64,000 nt of DNA from Euryodendron excelsum (Eukaryota > Streptophyta > Magnoliopsida > Ericales > Pentaphylacaceae): positions 24,698,501 through 24,762,500 of the forward strand of contig CM065389.1 in NCBI GenBank assembly GCA_033060915.1, read 5' to 3'. The translations under genes were made by a program, and so were the position numbers. Below the pieces are notes generated by a model. The model was not told the origin of the DNA, did not search any database, and saw nothing but the letters and a program-made list of their open reading frames with translations. Of the stretch, positions 1 to 11,709 are shown piece after piece (within the stretch, counting starts at the first letter, position 1; each line of letters starts with the position of its first letter).

Positions 1-341
1 CTTTTTCAGACAGCCATTAACCAACGGCTTGCAACAACAATAGGGGTGACTATACCGTTGGAGGAATTTTAAACAGTCTAGAAGTAATATGCTCATTTGT
101 GCTACTGGTCTATGTTGTTGGAAGCTGGTGTATGTGGAAATTTTGTAAAGGAAGGGGGAGAAACCAATATTATCACTTATACGAATTGAGATGTTTTTAT
201 GAGTTTCTAAGTGTTGATGGATTTTTTTGGTCCACAATAAAGAGTGTTTATGGTTGTGGAGATTGTGGGTACACATGTCAACCTCACCTATATGGCTCGC
301 TAGGTTGTCACCATGTCATTATTATTTAGATGAGCCTCGTC

Positions 342-372
342 CCAGGTGTCAGCCTTATGGGGTGACACCTGG
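342..372. repeat. Perfect 10-bp inverted repeat (hairpin)
   Basis: CCAGGTGTCA at 342-351 is followed by TGACACCTGG at 363-372, its exact reverse complement, with an 11-base loop. No gene or transposon end was recognised beside it, so its role is unknown. Confidence 0.6.
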
Positions 373-1316
373 ACCAATGGCATGCATCCATGTGTTCCCC
401 TCTAGGTCAAGCCTGGCCAGCTGAGGTTAACCCATGTGGTGCCTTAATTTTGTGTTCAGGCATTGAGGGACACCAAGAGGTTTCCTCGCCCGATTGCGTG
501 GGGGTGCTTTAAGCACCCCCTTGGATCAGTTGAAGGAATCTCTGCTTCAGTGTGACATACCTTTCAGTCGGGGACATACGATCAGTACCCCTTGTTTCGA
601 CCAAGGGATCCTCCACCCGAGGGTGTCTCTCTCAACTATATTCCCTCACTTCCAAAGTTCTCTATAAGGGTTATCTCCAGGGTTTTCATTAAGCTTATGT
701 CCAAGGTTATCTCCAGTTACCACTTTGAAGGTACCTCGACAATCATGATAGCCTAAGTGGGGAATATGGCGTAGGGACCCCCTCAGGGTTGGTGCCAAGG
801 TCATGGGGTGTTAGAGCAATCTTGACCCTCGCTCAGGACGGAAGTGTGGCTTGGCAACTAGAGTTGAGTGTTTGTTAAGGTGCCTTGTCCCATCCTCGCT
901 CGAGTGACTTGCACCTTAATTGGTCTAGAGAGAGATATTTCACACGAAGACATGACAAAAACATGTGGTGTGCTCTGTACCTCCTTGTACTTGAGTAGCA
1001 AGCCTGATCCTCAGCGTAGCCGCTGCTTTGTAACCTTTGAGAATTCGGTATAGCCGTTGGAACTTTTGATAATTTGGCACAACTGTTGCAGCCTTTGAAA
1101 ATTTGATGCCTAACATTGTCGCGAATGATGTGTTGCAGCGGTCAAGAATTTGGCACCACTGCCAGCAGTAGTTACTACCTCCAAGATGTCAGGTCAATTA
1201 GATGGAGTCACGTCTTTTTATCATCATTCGGGCAACTGAGACTGTTTATTTAGTTGAGCTAACTCTAAGGCGGCAAGGCCTGATGCTCTTATAATTAGCA
1301 AGTCTCCACCGCCATG

Positions 1317-1364
1317 CATAAAAGAAAACAACCAATGCAACATAAAAGAAAACAACCAATGCAA
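1317..1364. repeat. 24-bp perfect tandem duplication
   Basis: Two identical 24-bp units lie head to tail (1317-1340 and 1341-1364). The perfect match means a recent slippage or duplication event in non-coding DNA. Confidence 0.8.
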
Positions 1365-2631
1365 CAGTAACCTCCTTTGGTGAACTTTAAGGTGCTAGTT
1401 CTCTATTGCCACTCTCTCCTTCTCTCTTTCTCTCCCCCTCCGTCTAAAACCGTCTCACCTCTTGCCCTTTGCATCTTGAGTGGTCACTACCTACCATAAC
1501 TTCTCAGAGAGCTCCACAACTTGCTCACTCACCATAGTCCGTCTGTATTGATCAGTTTAAAATATTGCAAAAGGCTATAGTTAGGCTACTTGGACATGTA
1601 TGAGGTTGGAAAAAGGACATAATTTTTTGTAAAAGGGGTTGAAAAAAGGACAAACTCTTTGTGGAAGGAATTATTCGCTTCTATTTACTCTCATGTTTAA
1701 ACTAAGGACATGATTGTTGATATATTGGAATTACAAGCTGATATATATGTTTCCATTTTTTGGTAAGTGAGAATATTATAGAATGTCAGCACCAAGGGGG
1801 TGAGACCGAAAAATAAAACAAAAGACCTACTACTACTATACATAAACCCTATAGTCAAAGGTTTGCACAAAGTTTGAGTTAGTATTTATATTTCCATTTG
1901 GTTTAAAGGATATAATTATTGTGGAAGTAGTCATTGGCTTTATTTTGGTCTTATGTTTAAATTGTGTAAATGATTGTCGACACATTTGAATTATAAGCCA
2001 GCATATATGTTTCCATCTAGTCGAGAATGTTATGTTGAAATTAGTTATTTGGACTCGTGCTTATGAGTTTATTTATCTTACTTTTGCTTGTGGATCTTAT
2101 TTATCTTTCTTTGAGATGAGGTTTAAGGATTCCCAATTTTGGATTGTACTTCTGTTCCTTGCTATAGAAAAAAAGGAGATGTGCTTTAAGGAAACAAAAG
2201 AGAAGAAAGAGAAAAAACCATGATTGGGGATTATGTTCTCATGAAATTTTTTTTGAACTAGGTCTCCCAAGCTGCAATAAAACGTATCTTCAGAAAGGAG
2301 GCTATATAAAAAATGACCCTAAAAATTCAAATAGATGAAAGAACTCGTAAGTTGCATCCTTGATACATTTTAGCTTGACAAATTGGAAATAAGCTATTTG
2401 ACTTCCTCCACTTAGAAAAAAAAATGTGTGACTTCCTCAATAATGCGTGTGCATAACTTGTAAGGAGAGGGAAACCCCACTTGAGTTATTCTGAATTTTG
2501 TGAGATCCATTTGAGACCTATAGTGTTTTTGAGGCCCCCTAATTGGAAGTCTTCCACCTTGCTTGAGTTAGTTTTCAAGCAGACATAAGCAGTGTTATTG
2601 GAATACGCTACTATCCTAGTGATTTATGTTT

Positions 2632-2790
2632 TTTGAATGGCGTTGCAAAATATGGTACACTTCTATTTCAAAATGGTGAATTTACTAATCTAATGCGATC
2701 CCAAACTTTTTTTGCTCTTTATTCTTTAAAGGTAACCTAATGAGGAAAAAATTAAATACAATGAACGAAAATTTAGTGAGAATGGAGTGT
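2632..2790 (+). repeat. Dispersed repeat, copy 1
   Basis: This segment shares a diverged but collinear series of blocks with 37035-37215. Both contain ATGGTACACTT, then a TTTCAAAAT..GTGAATTTA block, then ATGCGAT, then CTTTAAAGGT or CTTAAAGGTT. The common sequence has no recognisable coding content. It is probably a piece of an unclassified repeat family. Confidence 0.5.
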
Positions 2791-3405
2791 TGATAGAATA
2801 ATATGTAAAAAAAAAAAAGGACCATAATACTCCTAAGAATGTGTTTTTAGATGATTAAATTGAAAAAAAATAGTATAATTTATTAAATGCTTAATTGTTA
2901 AAGAAAATTACTCTAGAATCACCTTAAATTTTAATAGTTTTATTTATACACGTATACCCTGTAGTGTACCACATCCACATTCCTATGCCTGTTCTCGTTC
3001 CTTGTACTTAAACGATTTGCATTGTAGGTAATATAGGGCTTAACAAACTTAATTGGGTCTTTTTAGTGAGTGACTCTCCATCAGGCGTTGTTATCCTTAC
3101 TTATTCATTCTTTCATTTTTTTCATTATTGTTTTTCATTGCCCACATTGTTTTTGTCCTCTTCATTTCTTTTAAAGTTCCTATTTTATGTTAAGTTATAC
3201 TCGAGCATCGCCCACTCAAGAGCCAGCTAAAGTAATTTTTTCCTTTATTGGAATTTGATCTGAGTTGGATCTCTAGTGAATTTTATCTCACATAGTCCCA
3301 TCTGGAGTGATTAAAGTGCAACAACTTGTTATTTGTTGAATTAAGCTTGATGTTAGTGGCATGCTAGGGCAGATTAGGCTTCTATGGTGAAGCTTTTTGA
3401 ACGAA

Positions 3406-3498
3406 GCGCTGTTGAAGTTCCTAAAGCAACCATATTAGGCAGCGCTGTTGAATTACCTAAAGCAACCATATTAAGCAGCGCTGTTGAATTACCTAAGG
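3406..3498 (+). repeat. 36-bp tandem repeat, about 2.6 copies
   Basis: Units start at 3406, 3442 and 3478, each opening with GCGCTGTTGAA. The third unit is cut short by the solo LTR that begins at 3503, so the LTR inserted at the edge of the array. Confidence 0.8.
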
Positions 3499-3502
3499 TT
3501 CC

Positions 3503-4976
3503 TGTAATGACCCCAATTTTCCCGGACTGTTAATAAATAAAATAAACGGATAAGATGACCTCAAATTATATTTCTAATTCACATTGCGTCTCCAAAGGCA
3601 CAATTGTAATCAACTCCTAGTGGATTAATCTGTTAATGGTTAATAATCTTTGTACTCCTATAAAATCCAAACTATGTCGTATAAATAATACATAATTCTC
3701 AACAAATCAAAATGTCAAGTCTATCTATTATAAAATCTCAAGAAAAATGTGTTCTAACTCCCGACACGGGCTCCTACTTCGCCTGAACTGGAAAAATAAA
3801 TTAACCCATGAAGTATACAATATAGTAGGAGTACAAATGCTCAGGACAATTAAAATCAGTTCAACAAATCAGATTAACAAAAGGATATTTAACTTAAAAA
3901 AAAAAAAACCGTGGCAAACCACGCTGGTATTAATCATTCCAAACGCCACCCATGCCACATAATAATTTCAACTTCCAATAACCAATATCTCGTAGCGTCA
4001 CCCTTTCATACCAAGCTTGGAAGTAAGGCCTAACCATTTCCAACAATAATAATGTTTTGGCTAATAGGTGCATTTGTACATGTAGCAATCCGTTTCATGT
4101 CACATTAACCATAACAAAATCTAATAGTTTAAAAAATCATATAATTATGTACGAATATAGGAAAGGAATACAATTCAAAAATGATAGGAAGATTTAGGAA
4201 GGAGCATATTGTATAAAATCGGTTTACCTCGAAACGTTTTCTATAATTTTTGTAGAGATCACTAGAGATCACTACATAACCCCAAATTATTTTGTTAAAT
4301 TCCAAAATTACCAAAGTAGTAATCCACTTACATAAATTCAAGCTAAGTTGTATAGTTTCTCCTCAATTTTTTGTATTTTCCCTCTCTTTTCTTCCTATTC
4401 AGCTAACACCTCTCTCTCTTCCTTTTTCTTCTCGCTCTTTCTTTTTCCTATTCAGCTATCACTCATGGCTCACCCGAACTCTTTGTCTAGTCTTTTCTTC
4501 TTTCTTTCTCTCTATCTCTCTCTCTCTCTCTCTCGGCTCATTCCTCTGAAGCTAGCGGACCACCTAACACTCGTCATTGTTCTCTTTTTCTCTCTCACAC
4601 TCACTTTCTTTGACTCTCTTGGTTGTTCTTCTCATTCTTTCTTTTGGTTTGTTTTCTTTTCCTTCCTTAGTCTGGTTTATAGATATGTTAGCCCAGCAGA
4701 CACCTTCATTACTCACAGACCACATCTTAGATGGTTGTTAAATGCATGTAGTGAGTGAATATGAGTGTGACACCACTTGTTCAAGTTTGGGTATTTACGA
4801 TATCTTGCCCAAGGGTTTTGTTGAAATATTAATTCAACCTGATATATTAAATCTTACTTGCATTCTAATACAATTTTATTTATATTTTTGCCCCAAAATC
4901 ATTTGAAACGGAATATTCTTATATTTAACTAGAAATGAAAAATTTTAAAGTCATCAAAAAATTTCAGGGTGTTACA
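3503..4976. mobile_element. Solo LTR of a Ty3/gypsy-like retrotransposon, 5-bp TSD
   Basis: The element opens with TGTAATGACCCC and closes with GGGTGTTACA, the TG...CA ends expected of an LTR. It is flanked by a perfect 5-bp direct repeat GTTCC (3498-3502 and 4977-4981), as integrase leaves. No gag or pol follows, so this is a solo LTR of 1474 bp made by recombination between two LTRs. It holds a pyrimidine-rich tract with a (CT)n run near 4507-4535; the open frames there reflect that base bias and are not taken as genes. Assignment to gypsy is inferred from the end sequences. Perfect target repeats suggest a fairly recent insertion. Confidence 0.85.
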
Positions 4977-4981
4977 GTTCC

Positions 4982-6548
4982 ACCACATACAGTGGCTTCA
5001 CAACTGAAAAATATGAGCATCACGAATTTTAAAGGGAAACTGAAAACAGAGCTGGTAATGTTTGTCTGGTGAGGATTGGGGACCCCCAACATCTAGGACT
5101 GAGAGAAAGGGTGAGCTAATTTTAAGTATGGAGGAACAAAGGGAGTCATTAAAATGATTAGCACTAACCTCCTTAGGTTTGAACTAGAAAACAAAAAGCG
5201 GCCGTTGAAATGTCAATAGAGCCCTTATTTGAGTTCATTGGAATTTGAGGACTTGGAAGTGTACTCCAGAGCCAAGTTATCATTACTTGGATTCCAGTTG
5301 TTTACTGCTTTCAATAACCATTACCTCTTTCATAATCCTTTTATTATGTTTTCACTTTTTTTTATTTAATTATTTAATGGAATTAGGAACTTGAATACTC
5401 ATTATGCAGTCTTATAATTTGCTTGACCACAATCAATTGTCGCTAAAGCCTTTTTTAGTAAAAAGTAAAAACATATTGATTTCTCGACCCTTCGATATCT
5501 GTTAGAGGTTAAGTTAACTAGATACGAACAAATTGGTTTATAGAATTTTACTATAGGCGAGGGTAAACTAGGTCAAATTAGGTCCCCTAGTTTAACTTGT
5601 CCAAGGTAGTTGCCAGCTTGCATTGCCTGCCCCTTGTAATTTTTGTCTGGTATTGCTGCTGCATGAGTAGAAGTGATATTTGTGCCTTCAGTTCCCAACT
5701 TCCTTTGTTGCTCACTTGTTCCACTGCTGGCGCTTCATTTGCTACAATAAGGTTGCCACTAGGTCCCATGGTCAAGTGAAAGTGCTTGGCGGTTAATATA
5801 TACGAGCCAACGTGATATTTGAAACTTTGCACTTTATACCTTTCAAGAAGCTTTGGTTTCTGTTCATATGGAAATTGCTTTTTTTGATAAGTAATGTTCA
5901 TTTGGAAATTACATAATACTTATTTCCATATTTTAGTTGGAAATATTTATATTATATGCCTGAATATCAACAACAATTGAATATCAACGACAATTGCAAG
6001 GGTAAAGATAATATATTGTTTTGGTGTTTGTAGAATCAAGACAACTTTACTTTCAACATTTTACATTTCCTCGAATATTGACTTGTGAAAAAGTCTCCAT
6101 TTCCCTAGTATATCACCTTAGCCCTTTTTCTTGCTAATTCTTGTTTTGACTTAATCATGCTGCTTATCTGAGTTTATCCAAAGACTGCTCTTTTTGCGTC
6201 TTTTGTTGCATCTTATACGTTCTATATGAATCGGACATGATCGGGCAATTTTGTAGTTATGTTGCATTTTAGTTTAATTGAGATGACAGTATGAAATACC
6301 ATGTAAGCCTGTAGAAAATGATGTCCTGTAGGCATGCTTTTGAAAATATATTCTGAATCTTTTCAACGATGCCATACATGATTAGTACTATGCAAGGCTG
6401 CCAATTGAATTCTCTTCCCCCCTCTCTCTGCGAAAGAGCTTTTGTATGCCACAACTGATTTCAACAGAATTTTCTACGTGCCTTTTTCTTTGTAAACTAT
6501 TGAGGTCTTATTCTATGTCTTTTTGTTTAATTTGTTTTTATTGTGCAG
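4982..6548. other. Non-coding stretch with one unrecognised ORF
   Basis: The DNA is AT-rich and contains no recognised exon. The only coding-like frame is the 104-codon one on the minus strand listed separately. Exons of the APC5-like gene upstream of 6549 were looked for here and not found. Confidence 0.5.
5587..5901 (-). other. Unrecognised 104-codon ORF
   Basis: An uninterrupted minus-strand frame of 104 codons with a balanced, protein-like composition, including motifs such as KGSWELKAQ and a run of three glutamines. I do not recognise the family. There is no TATA box, intron or neighbour that gives context, and the frame could be chance or the remnant of a retroelement. It is the only open frame of the first 6 kb that looks more protein-like than base-biased. 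Confidence 0.2.
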
Positions 6549-6797
6549 CACAGTGACGATACATGCCTTGCATATACATTGGCCGCTATCTGTAACTTTT
6601 TGTCTGAAGTAGGAATCTCAGGCACATCTGGAATTCTTGGAACATGATTCTCACCTATGGCTTGTGTTGGGACTTCTCTGTCCATTCGGCAACAATTATT
6701 TGTGCTATTGAGAAGGTCCCTAAAGAGGGCTGAAAGTTTAAAGCTAAAAAGTCTGGTGGCTTCCAATCATATTGCAATGGCTAAATTTGATTTAACG
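6549..6797 (+). pseudogene. APC5: APC5-like internal exon with in-frame stop
   Basis: The 249-bp segment is bounded by a GCAG acceptor and a GGTAAGA donor and is exactly 83 codons long. Its translation matches the plant anaphase-promoting complex subunit 5 region that includes DDTCLAYTLAAIC and the block LLRRSLKRAESLKLK. APC5 is a TPR-rich scaffold subunit of the APC/C ubiquitin ligase, which drives mitotic exit. An in-frame TGA at 6645-6647 breaks the exon after its 32nd codon. The next recognisable APC5 exon is 7.6 kb downstream (14383), and the roughly 150 residues that should lie between were not found. The simplest reading is a damaged gene copy. Alternatives are a base error at the stop, or missing exons too diverged to see by eye. 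Confidence 0.8.
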
Positions 6798-7231
6798 GTA
6801 AGAATTGAATTACTGTGTTTTTCTTTTTTTGGGTTTTTTTGGTTAGGAAACTCCCCTACTGCCCCTCTGCCCCCCAGCCATGCAGAGGGTGTGGTGAATG
6901 TCTTAATCTGCAAATTCTTCTCCTGAAGAAACTATTTCTTGTGGCTTGCAACTTGTCATAATGGCAGCATTAGTAAATCATACTACTCGGTCCTTGGAGT
7001 AATTATTTAGAATTAGTCAATGAAATGGAGTATCTTCATATTTACACCAACTGTTATGTGCATCGAAGCTGATTTGTTAAGTGGGATGTTTAATGCAACC
7101 TAATCTGATCATCTGCGGGACCTTCCTTCAATCCGAATTCAAGTCTTCTAGTTATCATATGTTCAACTGATAATATACTGTTTTAAAGAAGTTGCTTAGT
7201 TCATAAGAACTTTGAAGATTTTTACCGATGA
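6798..7231. other. Non-coding gap between APC5-like exon and gypsy remnant
   Basis: This begins with the GTAAGA donor of the APC5-like exon and is intron-like AT-rich sequence. No coding or repeat structure was recognised. Confidence 0.5.
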
Positions 7232-7576
7232 TGCAGAACGGAACCACGAATATGAGATATGACAAACGTTAATAACCTAAGAATAACTTGGCACACCAAG
7301 AACAAGATAAAAATCTCCAAAAGCCTGAAATTTTATTGATCAAAAGTTATCTATTACATCAAAAGAGCCTCTATATATAGGCTAAAGAGGATTGGTGATC
7401 AAATAATACCAAATAGTAAACTAAACGCATAAGGAAACTAGCTAAACATATGAGGAAACTAACTAACCGGGAAACCATAGAACTAGGAAACCATAGAACT
7501 AGGAAACTATAGAATTAGGAAACTAAACTTATCTGCCAAAAACTTAAAAGTAGAAACAAATAAGTAGAAAATATTG

Positions 7577-8085
7577 CTAAATAAAATGTAGCATTTTGGA
7601 TGCAAAATTTTTGCAATTGTCGTTGTCTATGATCAAGTCACAGACCTTTTGATTAATGGTACAATAAGGTCGAAAAATGTTGTTGCATTGATCTGACTCA
7701 GTTTGCTTTGGTGCATAAAGAACACGCTGCACCACGCAATTTACTCTTTCCTCGTCTTCGTCATATTCCAAGTCATCTCCACATGTAAGGTGTTGTTGTC
7801 AAAGATGCCTTTTTGGAATATGAATGAGTCTTGGGAAACTCCTCTGGCTCCATGCCTGTTGTTTAATGGATTTTTGTTGCCATTGAGTTCGAGCCTCAAC
7901 AGTGCTTCACGAATCTCCATGAGTTGCTGTTGTTGTGTCTCTATCGTTGTCCACACATTGTCAATTCGACGACCAACGTCGGTAGGATTATTGGTCTCAT
8001 CTCCACTGGTTGCCGTCAAGCCAGGAAAATTAACGCTCTTGTACCAATTGATGTAGAACGGAACCGTGAATAAGGGATATGACAA
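7577..8085 (-). pseudogene. Ty3/gypsy gag and protease-linker fragment
   Basis: Two overlapping minus-strand frames (8085-7741 and 7771-7577) together resemble the N-terminal gag and the segment before the retropepsin of plant gypsy polyproteins. Recognisable pieces are GDETNNPTDVGRR, a glutamine-rich WTTIETQQQQ stretch, and then NIFRPYCTINQKVCDLIIDN, which normally leads into the protease active site. The aspartic protease core, RT and integrase are absent. The frame change between the pieces and the short length show a deletion derivative. Confidence 0.6.
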
Positions 8086-8215
8086 ACGTCAATAACCCAA
8101 AAATAACTTGGCACACCAAGAACAATAGAAAAATCTCTAGAAGCCTGAAATCTTATTGATCAAAAGTTATCTATTACATCAAAAGAGCCTCTATATATAG
8201 GCTAAAGAGGAGTGA

Positions 8216-8637
8216 TGAGCAAGGAATACCTCCTAAGATATATTATTTTCTTATTTCTCTTGTATTATTTTTCTGGGTTCATTAAGGGTAGAATAGTCAT
8301 TTTTTTTCTTTTTAGAGTTTTGTCTTGTTTTTATATTACTTTGGTTGTATTCTTCTATCATTAATTGAATACAGCTGTATGTTTTCTCTCTCTCTTCTTC
8401 TATTGTTTTGTTTTCTCTCTCTCGTCTTCTATTGTTTGATTAAGATTAACATGGTATAAGAGTTTTGATTGGGAAGAGGTTTTGGGTTCAAATCTCTCTG
8501 TCTGCATATTTGTTCCATGATTTTATTATGTTTCTCTCTATCTCTGTATGTTACAACTCCAAGTGCAAGGCGGGAATGCATGTGAGAAAGGGTGTTGTAG
8601 AGCTTGATATGCATTGTTGGGGTTCTTACTTAACACA
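8216..8637 (+). mobile_element. Small copia/TRIM-like LTR nested in gypsy LTR
   Basis: This 420-bp segment interrupts an LTR whose other copy (7232-7593) lacks it. It opens with TGATGAGCAAGGAATACC and has a 236-bp LTR-like body ending ATTAACA at 8451. A primer-site-like TGGTATAAGAG follows immediately at 8452, close to the initiator-Met tRNA site used by copia elements. The rest of the element is missing, so this is a truncated short LTR element. The exact right edge is uncertain by a few bases. Confidence 0.6.
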
Positions 8638-8776
8638 TAAGGAAACTAGCTAATTAGGAAACCATAGAACTAGGAAACTATAAAATTAGCAAACTAAACT
8701 AATCTGCCAAAACAGGTGGCTTAAAAATGGAAACAAATAAGTAGAAAATATTACTAAATCAAACGTAGTAGTTTTA

Positions 8777-9729
8777 GACTTTTCCAGCGTAGGCACGATT
8801 TAGCGTGCCCGTGCCTTGTCAAGCTGTTCCATGAATTTCTCTGTAATCTTGTCCTACGTCAACCAATTTTGGACAACTCTCAATAAATATATAACCATCT
8901 ATAAAGGACTAAAAGCGGACAGCTGGCTTTGGTAAGTGAAGCCTTTTATGGATAGAATTCTAATATTAAATGGACTTAACTAACCATTGGAGTCTTTTAG
9001 TTGGTGGGAATAGTGGGTGGAATGGGCACACGTGTGCCTCCATTTCTAGAAAAACCGAGTTTTTAATTTCAATATATAAGGTAATGAATGGCATGGAAAA
9101 AAAAATTTAGATTTCAGGTGAAGAAATAGGTGCGCCACATAATCAATAAAAAAGGAGAGAGAGAGAGAGATTGAATCTAAGCTTGAAGACACATCCCAAC
9201 TTGGCAATTGATTCGCTGCCATCAATAAAACTTGGTCTACACATATCTCTGCGTTTGTATGTGTGGAGAGACTGGGAGAGAGAGAGAGAACCCCAACTGG
9301 CTGCAATGCATATTAGCCTCTATTGCACTAGGCAAGAGCTCCTATTCTTAAAAAACTTTTTGTGAAGTTTCCTACAAAATTTTGATGTTTTATTAGCAAC
9401 ATTTGTGGTACTCTCAAACCAATTTTTGGTATTTTATATCTTTTTTTGTTCGGGTGATATTCTATAGTTGTTGATATCTCTGTTCTTAGAATCCCTGATT
9501 TCTCATTATGGACAAGCATAATAGTACTGACATGCTTGTAAATACTAACATTTTTTCATTTGCCCTAAGGATCACATTATTACCCTTCTCTCTCTCTCTC
9601 TCTCTCTCCTGGGATCTAGGATTTGTAGCAACAAGTTTTTTGTCTCCTTTATATTTATTTAGTATTTGTTTGTTTTTAGTTCTCCTTGGTGGTAATAAAG
9701 AACATAAGATTGTGGTAGGCTAAATCTCA
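8777..9729. other. Non-coding stretch with GA/CT microsatellites
   Basis: No gene was recognised. Short (GA)n runs lie at about 9154-9171 and 9275-9290 and a (CT)n run at about 9585-9608. The open frames over these runs are low-complexity artefacts. Confidence 0.55.
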
Positions 9730-10850
9730 TCAAGAGTACCTTATCTAGTTTCCCAACTTATTATGTCTCTTTTCCAAATTCCTTGTTGGTTGCTAGAAGG
9801 CTAGAAAAGTTGTAGCGATACTTTCTATGGAGTGGGATTGGGGAGGAATTCAAATATCATCTGGTGGACTGGAGACAGTGTGTTCTCCAATTAAACATGG
9901 TGCTTGGAGATTCATAATACTTTGTATTTTCAATAAGGCTCCCTTGGGGAAGTCGTTGTGAAGATTTGCTTCTGACAGGGGGTGGTATTGGAGGAAGATG
10001 GTTGTTGCGAAGCATGGTTCTTTTGGGCGTGGTTGGGCCACTTTGGAGATCTTTTTATCCATGGAAAGGGTCTATGGAAGCGGATTCGCTTGATTTGGGA
10101 TGACTTTGTGGGTAACATTTCAGTGAAGATTGCGGATGGGGAGAGGGCGAAATTCTAGAGACAGGTGGTACGTGGATCGCAGGTTGGAGGAGGCTTTTCT
10201 GGTTTTGTTTGCTATAGACTTGGATCCTAAAGCATCTGTTGCAGATTATATTCGGGTGGCCAATAATTAGGTGCCTTGGGAAATTCTGATCCGTAGAAAT
10301 TTGCAAGATTAGGAAATGGTTAAGTTTGAAGATTTGCTTCAGTTACTTTATGCCATGAAAGGATTGGGTAAGGCTAGGATTCGCTTGGGTGGAAGGAGAC
10401 CAAGAATGTTGAGTTTGGGGTGAAGTCCTTTTACTAGGCTCTCCTAGGATTTGCTCATTTTCTTCTAGGCTTTGATTTTGATAGTTTTTGGGCATGATGT
10501 GTTTTCTCTTGGGAGAGGTCACCATGGCTTTGAATAGCTAGTGGGGAGCGCGGGTGGATAAGAGGAGAATGGCATAGCGGCTTGCTTCTATTTGTTTGTG
10601 TGGTTGATTTGGGGAGAATGCAATAGAAGAACTTTCCAAGGCGTTGAGTTTCTGGTGTATAGGCTGAAAAGTATTTCTTTGTCAATTTTGTATTGTTGGC
10701 TTCAGGAAAGGTGGTTCCTGGAGGTGTAAGGAGTGCATAGATCAGCTAGCTGAACACTTTCCTTTTCCTTTGCTTTTGTATATGGCTGGCGTCCCCTTGA
10801 TGCTCTTTTAATACAACTCATTTTACTTGTTAAAGAAAAAAAAATCTGCC
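9730..10850 (+). mobile_element. 3' end of an L1-type LINE retrotransposon, decayed
   Basis: The plus strand carries broken frames matching the C-terminal part of plant L1-like ORF2, downstream of the reverse transcriptase. Read in order they show a FLWSG-like block, GEEFKYHLVDW, FNKAPLG, a WRKMVVAKHG block, WDDFVGNISVKIADGER, and near the end an IWGECNRRTF segment typical of the terminal domain. Frames shift and stop repeatedly, and the middle of the zinc-binding region looks deleted. The 3' untranslated tail ends in an A-rich run at about 10832-10850, as expected for target-primed reverse transcription. The 5' part, including RT and endonuclease, is missing, the usual 5' truncation. Confidence 0.7.
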
Positions 10851-10872
10851 ACCACCTACTGAAATCTGTCCT

Positions 10873-11133
10873 CTAATTGATTGAAGAGCGAAGTGCAATT
10901 AACATATCTGATGTGTAAAACTCCTTGTGTGTCTTGTTAGAATTTCCTCTTCTACAGTAAGTTGACAATACTGATTCAACAACATCCCCTTGAAAGCACT
11001 GTGATGCTAGAAATCTCTCCTTGTTGAATGAGAAGGTGCTCTCATCTAACTCATAAACATGAGAAACATTTTCTAAGGTGAAGCATATCATGAACTTTCT
11101 CGATCTCCTTTCTAGTATTGTAGAAAATGGCAT
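10873..11133 (-). other. Unrecognised 86-codon ORF, possible retroelement piece
   Basis: An open minus-strand frame with protein-like composition (segments FTLENVSHVYELDE and FYTSDMLIALRS). It sits just after the LINE tail and just before a copia gag-like fragment on the same strand, so it may be part of a decayed retroelement. I do not recognise the family. Confidence 0.2.
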
Positions 11134-11219
11134 TAAAACTGATGGAAGGCTCCCTAGTAGTCCGCAAGCAAGTCATTACAAGGCAATTCTTAGATTCCCA
11201 CTCATCATATTACTCAATA

Positions 11220-11411
11220 TTACTGGATGGTAGTGCATTTATGGTTTGACTTCCTAGTATCTATGGGTATTTGCATAGCCTGAGCCCAGAATAAGCAATT
11301 TTTACCACTCAACATGATTGGAATGATTTTTAGACTCTTGTTGTTTGTGGAAGAAACTAGTGTGGGTTTTACTTCACTGTTCTCTGCCATAAACACAAAA
11401 GAAAGGGCCAT
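11220..11411 (-). pseudogene. Ty1/copia gag N-terminal fragment
   Basis: The 63-codon minus-strand frame contains PIMLSGKNCLFWAQAMQIPI, which resembles the start of copia gag (a hydrophobic stretch, then N-x-x-x-W-x-x-A-M). It stops soon after, and no RT or integrase follows in this orientation. It is a short remnant. Confidence 0.45.
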
Positions 11412-11709
11412 TGATTACCTCACCCACCGTACCTCAGAAAACGTAAGCAGAACTTTGTCCACTTACAAACTCTGCCAAACTGCAAATAACCGTCACATAC
11501 CATCCACGACCCATTCCATTTTGTATAAAAAGCTACCCACATCACAAAAAATACTGAATCGATAGATAGAGTGCACGTAATATACTCATCAAACTGGTTA
11601 CAAATTTTCTTAAGTTAGAAACCTCATAAATGTACCACAAACTTGATAGCTGCAGCAGTGAAATGAAATATTCAACTATCCAGAAAAGCAGTAACCTGGA
11701 ATGTGACAA

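Larger units (their letters stand above)
1..3405. other. Non-coding stretch, no gene recognised
   Basis: No reading frame here resembles a known protein, and the open frames are short with no splice context. The first 1.3 kb is less AT-rich than the rest and may be old repeat sequence. Small structures inside it (a hairpin, a 24-bp duplication and a dispersed repeat) are listed separately. From about 1550 onward the DNA is AT-rich and unstructured. Confidence 0.6.
7232..8776 (-). mobile_element. Deleted Ty3/gypsy-like element with two LTR copies
   Basis: A block of about 160 bp opening TGCAGAACGGAACC (7232) recurs at 8052 as TGTAGAACGGAACC and stays collinear through the motif CTCTATATATAGG. 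These are the two LTRs, in minus-strand orientation. Next to the right-hand LTR is a primer-site-like TGGTACAAGAGC (minus strand, about 8036-8047). The internal region is only about 460 bp and encodes damaged gag and protease-linker pieces. The right LTR (8052-8215, resuming 8638-8776) is split by a second LTR-like insertion. The left LTR runs to about 7593. Pol is missing altogether, so the element cannot move by itself. Confidence 0.7.

Noticed and set aside
4292..4758. Two overlapping open frames of 85 and 136 codons rich in Ser, Leu and Phe
   Set aside because: They follow a CT-rich tract inside the solo LTR, and composition alone explains them.
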